Assembly (NCBI GenBank): GCA_035635555.1
Contig: DASQAT010000025.1
Span: 1-37,925 of the forward strand
Source: Candidatus Dormiibacterota bacterium
Lineage (GTDB): Bacteria; Acidobacteriota; Polarisedimenticolia; Gp22-AA2
Direction of reading: 5' to 3'
DNA length: 37,925 nt
Shown: positions 1 to 9,062 of the stretch, piece by piece
Numbering within the stretch: position 1 is the stretch's first letter
Layout of the letters: each line of letters opens with the position of its first letter
Position numbers and translations under genes: made by a program
Notes under the pieces: model-generated
Database searches by the model: none
What the model saw: only the letters and a program-made list of their open reading frames with translations
Told to the model about the DNA's origin: nothing

Positions 1-2855
1 CGGAGAAGAGGGTCTTCGGCAAGCTGTCCTGGGACATGTCGACGAACCACAAGCTGCAGTTCACGGCGACCTGGGATCCGCAGGAGTACGGCAACCTGGG
101 AGTCGATTCCTTCACGGCTGTGGAAGCGGGTTACACCGAAAAACGCGGCGGGCTCAACCTGACGCTCAAGGAGACGGCAGTCTTCAACCCGAACGTCTTC
201 CTCGAGACCACGGTCCAGCACTTCGCGACCCAGCCCCAGACGATTCCGACGCTGAACGCCGACACCAACCACAACGGAGTTCTGTTCATCGACCGGAACC
301 ACAACGGCTTCATCGACGCGACCGAGCGCGACCCGGGTGAGGACTACGATCTCGACCACGCCTTCGACATGTTCGAGGACATCAATCACGACCGCCATCT
401 CAGCCCCGGTGAGGACAGGGACCTCGACGGGCGGCTGACGTCCGGCGCCGGGTGCGAGGGGGTCCACCGGGAGGACGTCGATTGCGACGGCCACGTGGAT
501 CTGATCTGGGAAGACGACAACAACAACCACCAGCTCGATCCGGGCGAGGATCGGGACGGCGACGGCCGGCTCGATTACATCGACGAGGACGTGAACCACA
601 ACGGCGTACTCGATCCGGGTGAGGACAGGAACGACAACCAGCGCCTGGACACGTTCGATCCCCAATTCAAGAACATTCATCCCTACATCGAGGATCGGAA
701 CGGAAACCAGAACCTGGACGACCGCTCCTTCCCCAGCCTGCTGGATCCCCAGCCGCTCTATCCGTACGGCGAGCTGCGCCCGATCCCGGCCGACCGCGAC
801 TACACGATCGATCAGCAGACCCTGCGGACCAGCGGTCCGAACGCCGGAGCGTACCCCGGAGTACGGGGCTTCAGCGACTACACGGCGAACGCGGGGAGGA
901 TCACGCTGAAGGAAGACCTGACGGTCTTCGTTCCCGACTGGCACGGTCAGCACGACATGAAATTCGGCGGTGTTGTGGAGCGGGAGACCTACAACCAGGA
1001 CACCAGTCTCAGGCCGATTCTTCTGACCCACGCGAACCCGCCCACCGCGAACGTCATTCAACCGAGAGTCGGCGTCATCCTGCCGGCCGAGAACCAGGTG
1101 TTCAACAACGCCAGCAGCACGTCCTTCGGGATGTACGCGGTGGACACCTTCAAGCCTCTTCCGAACCTGACCCTGGGGATGGGGCTGCGCTTCGACCGCG
1201 AGGCGACCGACTCCTTCGGCTATACCCCCTTCGACCCGGTGGCCCAGCGCAACCTCTTCGACCGGCTCAACAACCTGGGGGGTGCCGAGGCCGACACGTC
1301 GGACGACAAGGAGCTCGGAAACGACGATGGTATTATCAGCGGGGGCTACTGCAGTGATCCGATCTTCTACATCCCCGGATTGGGCAATCCCTGCAAAAAT
1401 CCGATCAGGCCGCAGGGCATTCCCGGCCCCGATGGCGAGAACTACGATTCTATCGCCAATGTCGAGCAGGACCTGACGAACCTGAGGCGCGTGGCGCCGT
1501 CCCGGTTGACTCAGCACCACACGGCCACGACGCTGGCGGCCGCCAGCCTGAAGAATCTCTTCCCGGAGGCGGTCAGGATCGATCCGGTGACGGGTTACGA
1601 GGTCATCGACCGCGAGGTTCTGCGCGAGCGCGGCTCGGCCACCTTCCAGGAGCAGGAAGCCTTCCGGCTGACGAACAACAACCTGGCGCCGCGCGTGTCG
1701 ATCTCGTGGGATCCGTGGGCCGACTCCAAGACGAAGGTGTTCGCCAACTGGGGCCGCTACTACGATCGCCTCTTCCTGGACACGGTCATCCCCGAGGAGG
1801 GTCCCGATACGATCCAGCGCTATTACATCACGGACGAGAACGGCGTGACGGGGAGCGGCGTGCCCGACAACGGCATCGGTCCGCCGATCTCCAAGGCGCC
1901 GCCGAGCGCCACCCAGGTCGACCGCGGCCTGCAGACGCCCTTCTCCGACGAGCTGACGATCGGCTTCGAGCGCGAGCTGGCGCCCGAGATCTCCATCCGG
2001 CTCACGTACATCAACAAGAAGTACCGGGACCAGCTGCAGGACCGGGACATCAACCACAGCCTGCGCTTCGACGACGCGACCGGGGCGCCGCTGGACGAGA
2101 TCGGCGGCCTGTTGCAGTCGAGCGGCGGCGGGGGCGGCACGTCGGCGGCCCGGGTCAAGAACAACAAGCCGGACCTCTATATCCACAACTTCTTCTTCAA
2201 CCAGATCTACTTCCTGAGCAACATCAACTCGGCCCGCTACCACGGCATCGAGCTGCAGCTGACCAAGCGCCTGAGCCGCAAGTGGCAGATGGACGCCTCG
2301 TACACCTACTCCCGCAACCTGGGCTTCGCGGACAGCTTCTATTCGGCGCTGGGGGACGATCCGGCCACGGTCCCGTTCACTTACGGCTACCAGACCGACG
2401 ACGAGCGGCACGTGGTGAAATTCAACGCCACCACCTTCCTGCCGCATGACTGGCAGGTCGCCGGCACGGCGCAATGGACCTCGGGTCTTCCGTACAGCGT
2501 AGTCAGTTTCTTCTCGGACCTGGACAATTTCGACTTCCTGCAGACCCGTTTCCTGTACGGTCATACGCCCGAAACGTCGACCACGACGAACCCCAGCCGC
2601 GCCTTCGAGCCGTCGCGGCGCAACGATCAGCGTAACGACCCGATTCTGCTCATCAACCTGCACGCCGACAAGGCGTTCGTCCTCGGGAAGCTGAACTCGA
2701 AGCTGTTCTTCGATATCCAGAACATTCTCAACCGCGACTACCTGAGAATCTTCACCTACGAGCCGGCCTCCCCCGACCGCGGTGGCGCGCTCCAGATCAT
2801 CTCCGAGCGCAACTTCGGCCGGCGCTTCCAGATCGGCTTCCAGTTCGAGTTCTGA
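1..2855 (+). CDS. TonB-dependent receptor, Oar-like, 5'-truncated by window edge
   Basis: The reading frame is open to the left edge (first full codon at 3), so the signal peptide, plug and TonB box lie outside. What remains, about 950 residues, looks like the outer-membrane beta-barrel of an Oar/TonB-dependent receptor: alternating aromatic strands, segments such as LTLGMGLRFDRE and KVFANWGRYYDRLF, and a C-terminal strand FQIGFQFEF ending in Phe, as expected for BAM-inserted barrels. Counting from the Met codon at 36, residues 76-230 are an unusual insert of about ten acidic loops of the type DxNxNGxxD (DRNHNGFID, DVNHNGVLDPGE, DRDGDGRLD), resembling EF-hand or thrombospondin type 3 calcium loops. 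A strong hairpin terminator follows the stop. Family assignment is secure; ligand is unknown, and calcium binding is inferred from the motif. Confidence 0.85.
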   Translation, partial: EKRVFGKLSWDMSTNHKLQFTATWDPQEYGNLGVDSFTAVEAGYTEKRGGLNLTLKETAVFNPNVFLETTVQHFATQPQTIPTLNADTNHNGVLFIDRNHNGFIDATERDPGEDYDLDHAFDMFEDINHDRHLSPGEDRDLDGRLTSGAGCEGVHREDVDCDGHVDLIWEDDNNNHQLDPGEDRDGDGRLDYIDEDVNHNGVLDPGEDRNDNQRLDTFDPQFKNIHPYIEDRNGNQNLDDRSFPSLLDPQPLYPYGELRPIPADRDYTIDQQTLRTSGPNAGAYPGVRGFSDYTANAGRITLKEDLTVFVPDWHGQHDMKFGGVVERETYNQDTSLRPILLTHANPPTANVIQPRVGVILPAENQVFNNASSTSFGMYAVDTFKPLPNLTLGMGLRFDREATDSFGYTPFDPVAQRNLFDRLNNLGGAEADTSDDKELGNDDGIISGGYCSDPIFYIPGLGNPCKNPIRPQGIPGPDGENYDSIANVEQDLTNLRRVAPSRLTQHHTATTLAAASLKNLFPEAVRIDPVTGYEVIDREVLRERGSATFQEQEAFRLTNNNLAPRVSISWDPWADSKTKVFANWGRYYDRLFLDTVIPEEGPDTIQRYYITDENGVTGSGVPDNGIGPPISKAPPSATQVDRGLQTPFSDELTIGFERELAPEISIRLTYINKKYRDQLQDRDINHSLRFDDATGAPLDEIGGLLQSSGGGGGTSAARVKNNKPDLYIHNFFFNQIYFLSNINSARYHGIELQLTKRLSRKWQMDASYTYSRNLGFADSFYSALGDDPATVPFTYGYQTDDERHVVKFNATTFLPHDWQVAGTAQWTSGLPYSVVSFFSDLDNFDFLQTRFLYGHTPETSTTTNPSRAFEPSRRNDQRNDPILLINLHADKAFVLGKLNSKLFFDIQNILNRDYLRIFTYEPASPDRGGALQIISERNFGRRFQIGFQFEF
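261..725 (+). repeat. EF-hand/TSP3-like acidic repeats inside the receptor gene
   Basis: About ten degenerate units of 10-18 residues, each with D-x-[DN]-x-[DN]-G/x-x-[LVI]-[DST]. Examples in order are DTNHNGVLFID, DRNHNGFIDATE, DINHDRHLSPGE, DRDLDGRLTSG, DVDCDGHVD, DDNNNHQLDPGE, DRDGDGRLDYIDE, DVNHNGVLDPGE, DRNDNQRLDTFD and DRNGNQNLDD. Several are separated by PGED linkers. The spacing and Asp/Asn positions match calcium-binding loops of secreted proteins. Confidence 0.75.
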
Positions 2856-2870
2856 TCGCCAACGAATTCA

Positions 2871-2911
2871 GGCCGCCCGGTCCTCGTCGCGCGAGGGCCG
2901 GGCGGCCCTTT
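2871..2911 (+). terminator. Rho-independent terminator after the receptor gene
   Basis: A 16-bp stem (2871-2886 with 2892-2907, one G-T wobble) closes a 5-base loop (2887-2891) and is followed by CTTT. It lies 15 bases past the receptor stop and before the cysS promoter, so it separates the two transcription units. Confidence 0.8.
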
Positions 2912-2928
2912 GATCGCCCCGCCTTTCG

Positions 2929-2957
2929 TTGACACCACGAAGCCTCCGGGTTAGACT
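2929..2957 (+). promoter_or_regulatory. sigma-70-type promoter of cysS
   Basis: TTGACA at 2929-2934 and TAGACT at 2952-2957 are separated by 17 bases. The predicted transcript start is near 2964, giving a leader of about 20 bases before the cysS ATG. Confidence 0.75.
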
Positions 2958-2984
2958 CCCCGCCCGACTGCCCCGCTGAGGCCC

Positions 2985-4385
<1,401 letters not shown>

Positions 4386-4486
4386 GACCCGGGCCGCCCG
4401 GGCCAGGCATGATCCCGTCGCGCCGAGTTCAGCCTCCCGGCTAAACCGACCCGTTCCAGGCGTGGTCTAAGGACGCAGAGGAGGCG

Positions 4487-5053
4487 ATGCAGGTTGGCCC
4501 GGAGCGTCAGGACCCTGACGGAAGACTCGTGGCCCGCTTCCTCCAGGGGGACGGGTCGGCGTTCGACGAGCTCGTGCTGCGCCATCGTGTGGCCGTCTAC
4601 CGGCTCGCGTATCGTCTTCTCGGGAACCACTCGGAGGCGGATGATGTCTCACAGGAGGCGTTCTTGAGGGCCTATCGGGGGCTCCCGGGCTTCCGGGGGG
4701 ACGCCACGTTCCGCACGTGGATCGTCCGTATCGTGCTCAACCTGGCGCAGAGCGCGCGGCACGCGCGCCGCGCCACCGTATCGATCGAGGAGGCGGCCGT
4801 GCAGGGAGGGCGCTGCACCGCATCCGACGCCGTGCTCAGGCGCGAGGTCCGCAGCGCCGTCTCGGGCCTCCCCCCCCGCCAGCGGCAGGTGCTGGTCCTC
4901 AAGGTCTACGAGGGGATGAAATTCGCCGAGATTGCCCAGGCGGCCGACATGTCGATCGGCACCGCCAAGGCGACATTCTTCCAGGCGGTGCAGAATCTCC
5001 GGGCGCGGCTGGCGCCGCAGCCGGCAGCGCCGGAAGAGGAGGCGTCCTCGTGA
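4487..5053 (+). CDS. ECF-family RNA polymerase sigma factor
   Basis: A 188-residue sigma-70 family factor with only regions 2 and 4. Region 2 spans about residues 25-80 (FDELVLRHRVAVYRLAYRLL, then ADDVSQEAFLRAYRG and FRTWIVRIVLNLA). Region 4 spans about 125-180 (LPPRQRQVLVLKVYEGMKFA, then IAQAADMSIGTAKATFFQAV with its helix-turn-helix). An AGAGGAGG Shine-Dalgarno lies before the ATG. The stop overlaps the GTG start of the anti-sigma gene by four bases (GTGA), and a Spy/CpxP-like exported protein follows. This is the usual layout of an envelope-stress or metal-stress ECF unit in which the membrane anti-sigma holds the sigma until a periplasmic signal arrives. The regulon cannot be read from the window. 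Confidence 0.93.
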   Translation: MQVGPERQDPDGRLVARFLQGDGSAFDELVLRHRVAVYRLAYRLLGNHSEADDVSQEAFLRAYRGLPGFRGDATFRTWIVRIVLNLAQSARHARRATVSIEEAAVQGGRCTASDAVLRREVRSAVSGLPPRQRQVLVLKVYEGMKFAEIAQAADMSIGTAKATFFQAVQNLRARLAPQPAAPEEEASS

Positions 5054-5598
5054 CCGACTGCGCCGGGACGCGCGAGCGAATCACGGCTTGGCTCTCCGGC
5101 GAGCTCGGTCCGGACGATCGTCGTGTCCTCGAGGATCACCTCTCGGCCTGCGCCTCCTGCGCCGCCGACGCCGGGCGCCTGCGCCAGGCGCTCGATCTCC
5201 TGACGGTCGGCGACGTCCCCGATCCGGGCCCTGTGTACTGGTCGTCCTTCGGCCGCAGACTGCGGGTGCGCATCGATGCCGCCCGGCGGCGGGTGCGTCT
5301 GCTGCGGTGGACCGCGACGATCGCGGCGGCGGCCGTGATCGTCGCGGGTCTTTCTCTCCAGAGGCCGCGTCACGGGATCGCTCCGTCGCCCCGCGCGCCG
5401 ACGATCGAGGAGGCGGAGGCGCGGCTGCGCGACGCCCTCCGCCGGGCGGCGGCGGAGGGGGACGAGCCGATCCCGATCGAGACCATCCTGGACGAAATCG
5501 CCCCGGCGGACTCGCTCGAGGGGACCGGTCTGGCGGGCGACCCGACGCCGGAGGACGAACGGCGGTTGTCGGACGACCTGCTCGACTCGCAGGGCTAG
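5050..5598 (+). CDS. zinc-finger transmembrane anti-sigma factor
   Basis: A 182-residue protein from GTG at 5050, overlapping the sigma stop by four bases; GGAAGAGGAGG upstream is a strong ribosome site. The cytoplasmic N-terminus has a zf-HC2-type anti-sigma domain with C4 and the H30-x3-C34-x2-C37 signature (HLSACASC). A single membrane span lies near residues 92-111 (TATIAAAAVIVAGLSL), followed by a short periplasmic tail rich in Arg and Glu. It should bind the ECF sigma encoded just upstream and release it on envelope signal. The tail is too short to suggest what is sensed; the Spy-like protein encoded next may take part. Assignment rests on the HxxxCxxC motif, topology and context. Confidence 0.88.
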   Translation: MTDCAGTRERITAWLSGELGPDDRRVLEDHLSACASCAADAGRLRQALDLLTVGDVPDPGPVYWSSFGRRLRVRIDAARRRVRLLRWTATIAAAAVIVAGLSLQRPRHGIAPSPRAPTIEEAEARLRDALRRAAAEGDEPIPIETILDEIAPADSLEGTGLAGDPTPEDERRLSDDLLDSQG

Positions 5599-5632
5599 GA
5601 ACATGTCCAAGGTGGAAGGAGGCCGCATCGGC

Positions 5633-6211
5633 ATGCGAAGCAGATCATGGAGACATCGCGCCGCCGGCGTGGTGTTGGGAGTCCTCGCGTCGGTGGCGAT
5701 CGCGGCGGGGCAGACGCACAGGGAGAAGCCGCCCGGAGCGGGACCTCCGGGTGCGCGGGCCGGCGAAGTGCGCGAAGCCATGGAACAGATGGTCATCGCG
5801 CGGATGAAAGTGGCGCTGCACCTGACCGAGGCGCAGGAGACGACCGTGATCCCGCGCGTGCAGAAGCTCATGCAGGCGCGTCGCGACCACGCCGCGAAAC
5901 GGCGGGCGGCCATGGCGCAGTTGCGGGCGTTGCTCCAGGACGGGACCGCGGGCGACCGCGAGATCGAACAGTCCCTCCAGGCCGTCCGGAAGGTCGACGA
6001 TGATTTCCGCGACCGGGAGGAGGGTCTGCGCGACGCCATCGACCGCGAGCTCACGTGGAGGCAGCGGGGTCGCATGGTGTTCTTCGAGGCCCGCCTTCGT
6101 CGGGTGATGCAGCGCCGCCTCCAGGATGCGATGGGAGGCGCCCGCGGACCGGCCGGTCCACCCGCGGAGGACGATGATCAGGAAGACGGCCCGCCAGAGG
6201 AAGGTCTGTGA
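5633..6211 (+). CDS. Spy/CpxP-like periplasmic LTxxQ protein
   Basis: A 192-residue exported protein. I prefer ATG 5633 over the in-frame ATG 5603 because GGAAGGAGG sits 10 bases before it and it begins a clean signal peptide (RSRSWRHR then AAGVVLGVLASVAIAAG). The mature part is mostly charged helix with the phrase LHLTEAQETTVIPRVQKLMQ, resembling the LTxxQ motif of Spy/CpxP and heavy-metal sensor proteins, then heptad-like helices (DREIEQSLQAVRKVDDDFRD). The C-terminus is acidic and Pro-rich. As third gene of the sigma/anti-sigma operon it is probably a periplasmic chaperone-like or signal-input partner of the anti-sigma. The metal link is family knowledge only; no His/Cys cluster is visible here. 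Confidence 0.75.
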   Translation: MRSRSWRHRAAGVVLGVLASVAIAAGQTHREKPPGAGPPGARAGEVREAMEQMVIARMKVALHLTEAQETTVIPRVQKLMQARRDHAAKRRAAMAQLRALLQDGTAGDREIEQSLQAVRKVDDDFRDREEGLRDAIDRELTWRQRGRMVFFEARLRRVMQRRLQDAMGGARGPAGPPAEDDDQEDGPPEEGL

Positions 6212-6627
6212 TCGGAAGGTTCGCGGGGCTCGCCGAGGGAACGCCCCCCTACGAGTCGCCTCCGGGCCGTCACATCCGGCTGGGGCGTCGGGGAGAGGAG
6301 GCGGCCGAGCGTCACCTCGCATGCCGGGGTTATCGCATCCTGGAGCGCCGCTACCGCACCCGCGCCGGGGAGATCGACTTCATCGCCGAGGATGGCGCGA
6401 CCCTCGTCTTCGTGGAGGTCAAGACCCGCTCGTCGCTGCGCTTCGGACGACCGTCCGAGGCGGTCGGTTTCCGGAAACGCGCCCGGATCGCCGCCGCGGC
6501 CTCCCTGTACCTGGCGCTCCGCGGCGGCCACGAGCGCCCCTGCCGGTTCGATGTCGTGGAAGTCCTCGAGTCCGCGGGAGGGGCGTTCCGGGTGCGCCTC
6601 ATCCGCGACGCCTTCGAGGCCGGCTGA
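6208..6627 (+). CDS. YraN/UPF0102 family endonuclease-like protein
   Basis: A 139-residue protein of the UPF0102 (YraN) family, which has a restriction-endonuclease-like fold. Signatures are RLGRRGEEAAERHLACRGY near the N-terminus, then RTRAGEIDFIAEDGATLVFV and EVKTRSS, giving the D-(x)n-ExK nuclease arrangement, and GRPSEAVGFRKRARI. The cellular role is poorly known; association with Holliday junction or DNA processing has been suggested for the family. The GTG start at 6208 overlaps the preceding stop by four bases (GTGA), so it is translated from the sigma-factor operon, although its function is probably unrelated. Confidence 0.9.
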   Translation: MIGRFAGLAEGTPPYESPPGRHIRLGRRGEEAAERHLACRGYRILERRYRTRAGEIDFIAEDGATLVFVEVKTRSSLRFGRPSEAVGFRKRARIAAAASLYLALRGGHERPCRFDVVEVLESAGGAFRVRLIRDAFEAG

Positions 6628-6648
6628 AGCCCCCTCCGTGCGCTCACC

Positions 6649-6678
6649 TTGACAGTCCACGGAATCGCCCGGTAAGAT
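6649..6678 (+). promoter_or_regulatory. promoter of tRNA-Gly
   Basis: TTGACA (6649-6654), 18-base spacer, TAAGAT (6673-6678). The predicted start lies about 23 bases before the mature tRNA 5' end. Confidence 0.7.
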
Positions 6679-6707
6679 CCTCGCGCGCCCGGCGTCCCCG
6701 GGTGTGA

Positions 6708-6782
<75 letters not shown>

Positions 6783-6788
6783 ATCTGT

Positions 6789-6815
6789 GGGCCGGCTTCC
6801 CGACGGGGCCGGCCC
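6789..6815 (+). terminator. hairpin after tRNA-Gly, possible terminator
   Basis: An 8-bp perfect GC stem, GGGCCGGC (6789-6796) with GCCGGCCC (6808-6815), and an 11-base loop; a weak ATTT follows a few bases later. It separates the two tRNA units. No true U-tract, so its strength is uncertain. Confidence 0.5.
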
Positions 6816-6844
6816 GCGTCATTTGAGGGACCCGGGGCCCCGGA

Positions 6845-6873
6845 TTGACAGTCCCCGGCGCCCCCGGTAGAAT
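6845..6873 (+). promoter_or_regulatory. promoter of tRNA-Cys
   Basis: TTGACA (6845-6850), 17-base spacer, TAGAAT (6868-6873): the best match to the sigma-70 consensus in the window. It places the transcript start near 6880, before the tRNA at 6908. Confidence 0.8.
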
Positions 6874-6907
6874 TTTCCGCCACCGCATCATTCTCGGGTC
6901 TCGGGCT

Positions 6908-6982
6908 GGCGGCGTAGCCAAGCGGTAAGGCAGAGGTCTGCAAAACCTCGATACATCGGTTCGATTCCGATCGCCGCCTCCA
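6908..6982 (+). tRNA. tRNA-Cys (anticodon GCA)
   Basis: The 75-base cloverleaf has acceptor stem GGCGGCG (6908-6914) with CGCCGCC (6972-6978). The anticodon arm GAGGTCTGCAAAACCTC has GCA in the loop, and the T arm is ATCGGTTCGATTCCGAT. Discriminator T6979 and encoded CCA follow at 6980-6982. Confidence 0.97.
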
Positions 6983-7042
6983 CCCGACTCTTCGCCCGCC
7001 GTCCTTGCTTTCCAGCCCGCGGGGATTATTTTTGATCGCGAC

Positions 7043-7588
7043 ATGGTCTCCATGCTTCGCGCCATCCTGTCCGATTACGACTTCTGGGTGAACTTCGTCT
7101 CCAATATGCTCGCCGGCATCCTGTTGACGCTGGTCTTCGGGTTGGTGCTCACCAGCGTCATGAGCCACTTCAACCAGAAGCGCAAGGTCAAGGAGCAGCG
7201 CCGCAAGTTCCTGGAGTTCATCGAGAGGGAGCTCAAGCGGAACACCAATTCCCTGACGGCCGCCCTGGAGGAGCTGCCGAAGGGGAACCTGCCGTATCCG
7301 CTGTTCGAGGTCTCGGCCTGGAAGGTCTCGGTCAATTCGTCGCTGCTCGACAACATGGACGTGGAGCTCATCCACCCGATCCTGTCCTCCTACAACCGGA
7401 TCTGGGCGGCGAACGACCTGTACCAGAGTCTCCTGGAGGCCTATTTCGAGCGCCTGGCGCGCCCCTCCGAGGCGTCCGAGAAGCGCTACCTGTTCTTCCG
7501 GAAGACCCTTCTCGACCGGCTGCGCGATCTGCAGCCGAAGCTCAGCGATTCCCTGCAGCAGATCGACAGCCACTTGAAAGCGGCCTGA
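7043..7588 (+). CDS. small membrane-anchored protein of unknown function
   Basis: A 181-residue protein I do not recognise. It has one hydrophobic span near residues 15-40 (NMLAGILLTLVFGLVLTSVM), then a basic stretch (NQKRKVKEQRRK) and a cytoplasmic, mainly helical domain with leucine-rich, coiled-coil-like segments at about 55-75 and at the C-terminus (FFRKTLLDRLRDLQPKLSDS). The basic residues after the span favour N-out, C-in topology. An AT-rich patch, TTATTTTTGAT, lies just upstream and may carry the -10 element. The gene stands alone between the tRNAs and a convergent aminotransferase. The protein reads as a genuine globular sequence, not an artefact. Confidence 0.75.
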   Translation: MVSMLRAILSDYDFWVNFVSNMLAGILLTLVFGLVLTSVMSHFNQKRKVKEQRRKFLEFIERELKRNTNSLTAALEELPKGNLPYPLFEVSAWKVSVNSSLLDNMDVELIHPILSSYNRIWAANDLYQSLLEAYFERLARPSEASEKRYLFFRKTLLDRLRDLQPKLSDSLQQIDSHLKAA

Positions 7589-7610
7589 GACTCGGACGCG
7601 CTCCCCGGGT

Positions 7611-8963
7611 TCAGACGGAGGCGAAGGCGGCGTCGAGGATGGCGACCGCCTTGTCGGCGTCCGACTCGCGCGCGATCAGGGGCGGAGACAGGCGAATCGT
7701 CGACGCGCCGCACGGCAGCGTCAGGAGCCCGCGCTCGAACGCCCTCTCGATGACCGCGTGGCGCTCGCGCGGGGCGGGGGTGCGCTTCGCACGGTCGGAG
7801 ACGACCTCGATCCCGACCATCAGGCCGAGGCCGCGGACGTCGCCGATGAGGCGGTGCTTCTCCTGAAGGCTCTTGAGCCGGCCGATGAGATGCGACCCGA
7901 CGTGCGCGGCGTTCTCGATGAGCCCCTCCTGCAGCAGGCGCAGCGTCGCCACGGCCGCCGCGCAGGAGACCGGGTTCCCGCCGAACGTCGAGCCGTGCCC
8001 GCCGTCGTTCCATTTCATGACGTCGTCCCGGGCGATGACGGCGGAGATCGGCATCCCCGAGGCGATCCCCTTCGCCAGGATGATCATGTCGGGGTCGATG
8101 CCGTAATGCTCGAAGGCGAACATCTTCCCGGTCCGCCCCATGCCGCACTGCACCTCGTCGGCAATCAGGAGGATGCCGTTCACGCGGCAGATCTCCTGGA
8201 TCCTCGGCAGGAAGTCCCTGTGCGGCGGGATGAAGCCCCCTTCCCCCTGGATCGGCTCGACGAGGATCGCCGCCACCTCCTTGGGGTCCACCGAGTGATG
8301 GAAGTACGTCTCGGTCAAAAGCTCGAGGCATTCGACCGAGCACGACTGGGGGTCGCGATTGACGGGGCAGCGGTAGCAATAGGCATAGTGCGTGTGCAGG
8401 ATCTCCGGAACGAACGGGCCGTATCCCTTCCGCTGCACCGGCTTACTCGCGGTGAGCGTCATGGCCCCGTAGGTCCGGCCGTGGAAGGCGCCGAAGAAGC
8501 CGACCACCTTCTGCCGCCCGGTGCGGAGGCGCGCCAGCTTGACGGCCGTCTCGACCGCCTCGGCCCCCGAGTTGGTGAGGAAGACCCGCTTGTCCCCCCG
8601 GATCGGCGCCAGACGCGCCAGCGTCTCGCACAGCTCGATGTAGACCGGGTAATAAAAATCGGTGTAGCAGATGTGGAGGAGTCTGCCGGCCTGGTCCTGC
8701 ACCGCCTTCACGACCTCGGGATGACAGTGACCGGTCGAGACCGTCGAGATCCCCGCGGCGAAGTCGAGGAACCGGTTCCCGTCCACGTCCTCGACGACCA
8801 TGCCCTGGGCCCGCCCCACGACCAGCGGCACGTCCTTGCTCAGGTTCTGCGAGACGGTCCGGGCGTCCCGCGCGATGAACTCCCTGGCCTTCGGGCCCGG
8901 GAGCGGGGTGGTGATCTTCGGGTAGTCGCCAGGATAGTCCGGCGGGAACGGCGAGCCTGCCAC
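7611..8963 (-). CDS. class III PLP-dependent aminotransferase (GabT/ArgD-like), copy 1
   Basis: A 450-residue fold-type I class III aminotransferase that would exchange an amino group between an omega-amino compound (GABA-, ornithine- or lysine-like) and an oxo acid. Key segments: EDVDGNRFLDFAAGISTVST, TNSGAEAVETAVKLAR, FHGRTYGAMTLTASK, the EPIQGEGGF loop, IADEVQCGMGRTG and the PLP lysine K298 in LAKGIASG. A Cys-rich insert CYRCPVNRDPQSCSVEC recalls an archaeal-type GabT group that includes amino-acid racemases, so racemase activity is possible. GTG at 8963 is chosen for its AGGAGG site six bases upstream; longer in-frame extension would run through the promoter. It is divergent from the sulfatase and a paralogue of the gene at 10577. 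Confidence 0.88.
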   Translation of the reverse strand: MAGSPFPPDYPGDYPKITTPLPGPKAREFIARDARTVSQNLSKDVPLVVGRAQGMVVEDVDGNRFLDFAAGISTVSTGHCHPEVVKAVQDQAGRLLHICYTDFYYPVYIELCETLARLAPIRGDKRVFLTNSGAEAVETAVKLARLRTGRQKVVGFFGAFHGRTYGAMTLTASKPVQRKGYGPFVPEILHTHYAYCYRCPVNRDPQSCSVECLELLTETYFHHSVDPKEVAAILVEPIQGEGGFIPPHRDFLPRIQEICRVNGILLIADEVQCGMGRTGKMFAFEHYGIDPDMIILAKGIASGMPISAVIARDDVMKWNDGGHGSTFGGNPVSCAAAVATLRLLQEGLIENAAHVGSHLIGRLKSLQEKHRLIGDVRGLGLMVGIEVVSDRAKRTPAPRERHAVIERAFERGLLTLPCGASTIRLSPPLIARESDADKAVAILDAAFASV

Positions 8964-8984
8964 GGTGTTCCTCCTGAGGCCGTC

Positions 8985-9013
8985 ATTCTCACAAGCCGCG
9001 CGCGGGCTGTCAA
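8985..9013 (-). promoter_or_regulatory. promoter of aminotransferase copy 1
   Basis: On the minus strand: TTGACA (9013-9008), 17-base spacer, GAGAAT (8990-8985) preceded by TGT, an extended -10. The start near 8978 gives a 15-base leader containing the AGGAGG ribosome site. Confidence 0.7.
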
Positions 9014-9033
9014 GGACTGGCGCGGCCCGGTGT

Positions 9034-9062
9034 TTGACCGGGTCCGGGCGCTTTGCTACGAT
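9034..9062 (+). promoter_or_regulatory. possible promoter overlapping the sulfatase start
   Basis: TTGACC (9034-9039), 17-base spacer, TACGAT (9057-9062). The -10 hexamer overlaps the ATG at 9061. If it is used, translation must begin at a later codon such as TTG 9073. Confidence 0.4.

Noticed and set aside
2631-2650. A CGTAACGAC match to the mttB operator
   Set aside because: Lies inside the receptor coding sequence (QRNDP), lacks the palindrome flanks and a mate; likely chance.
4388-4402. CCCGGGCCGCCCGGG dyad after cysS
   Set aside because: The loop would be one base and no U-run follows; unlikely as a terminator.
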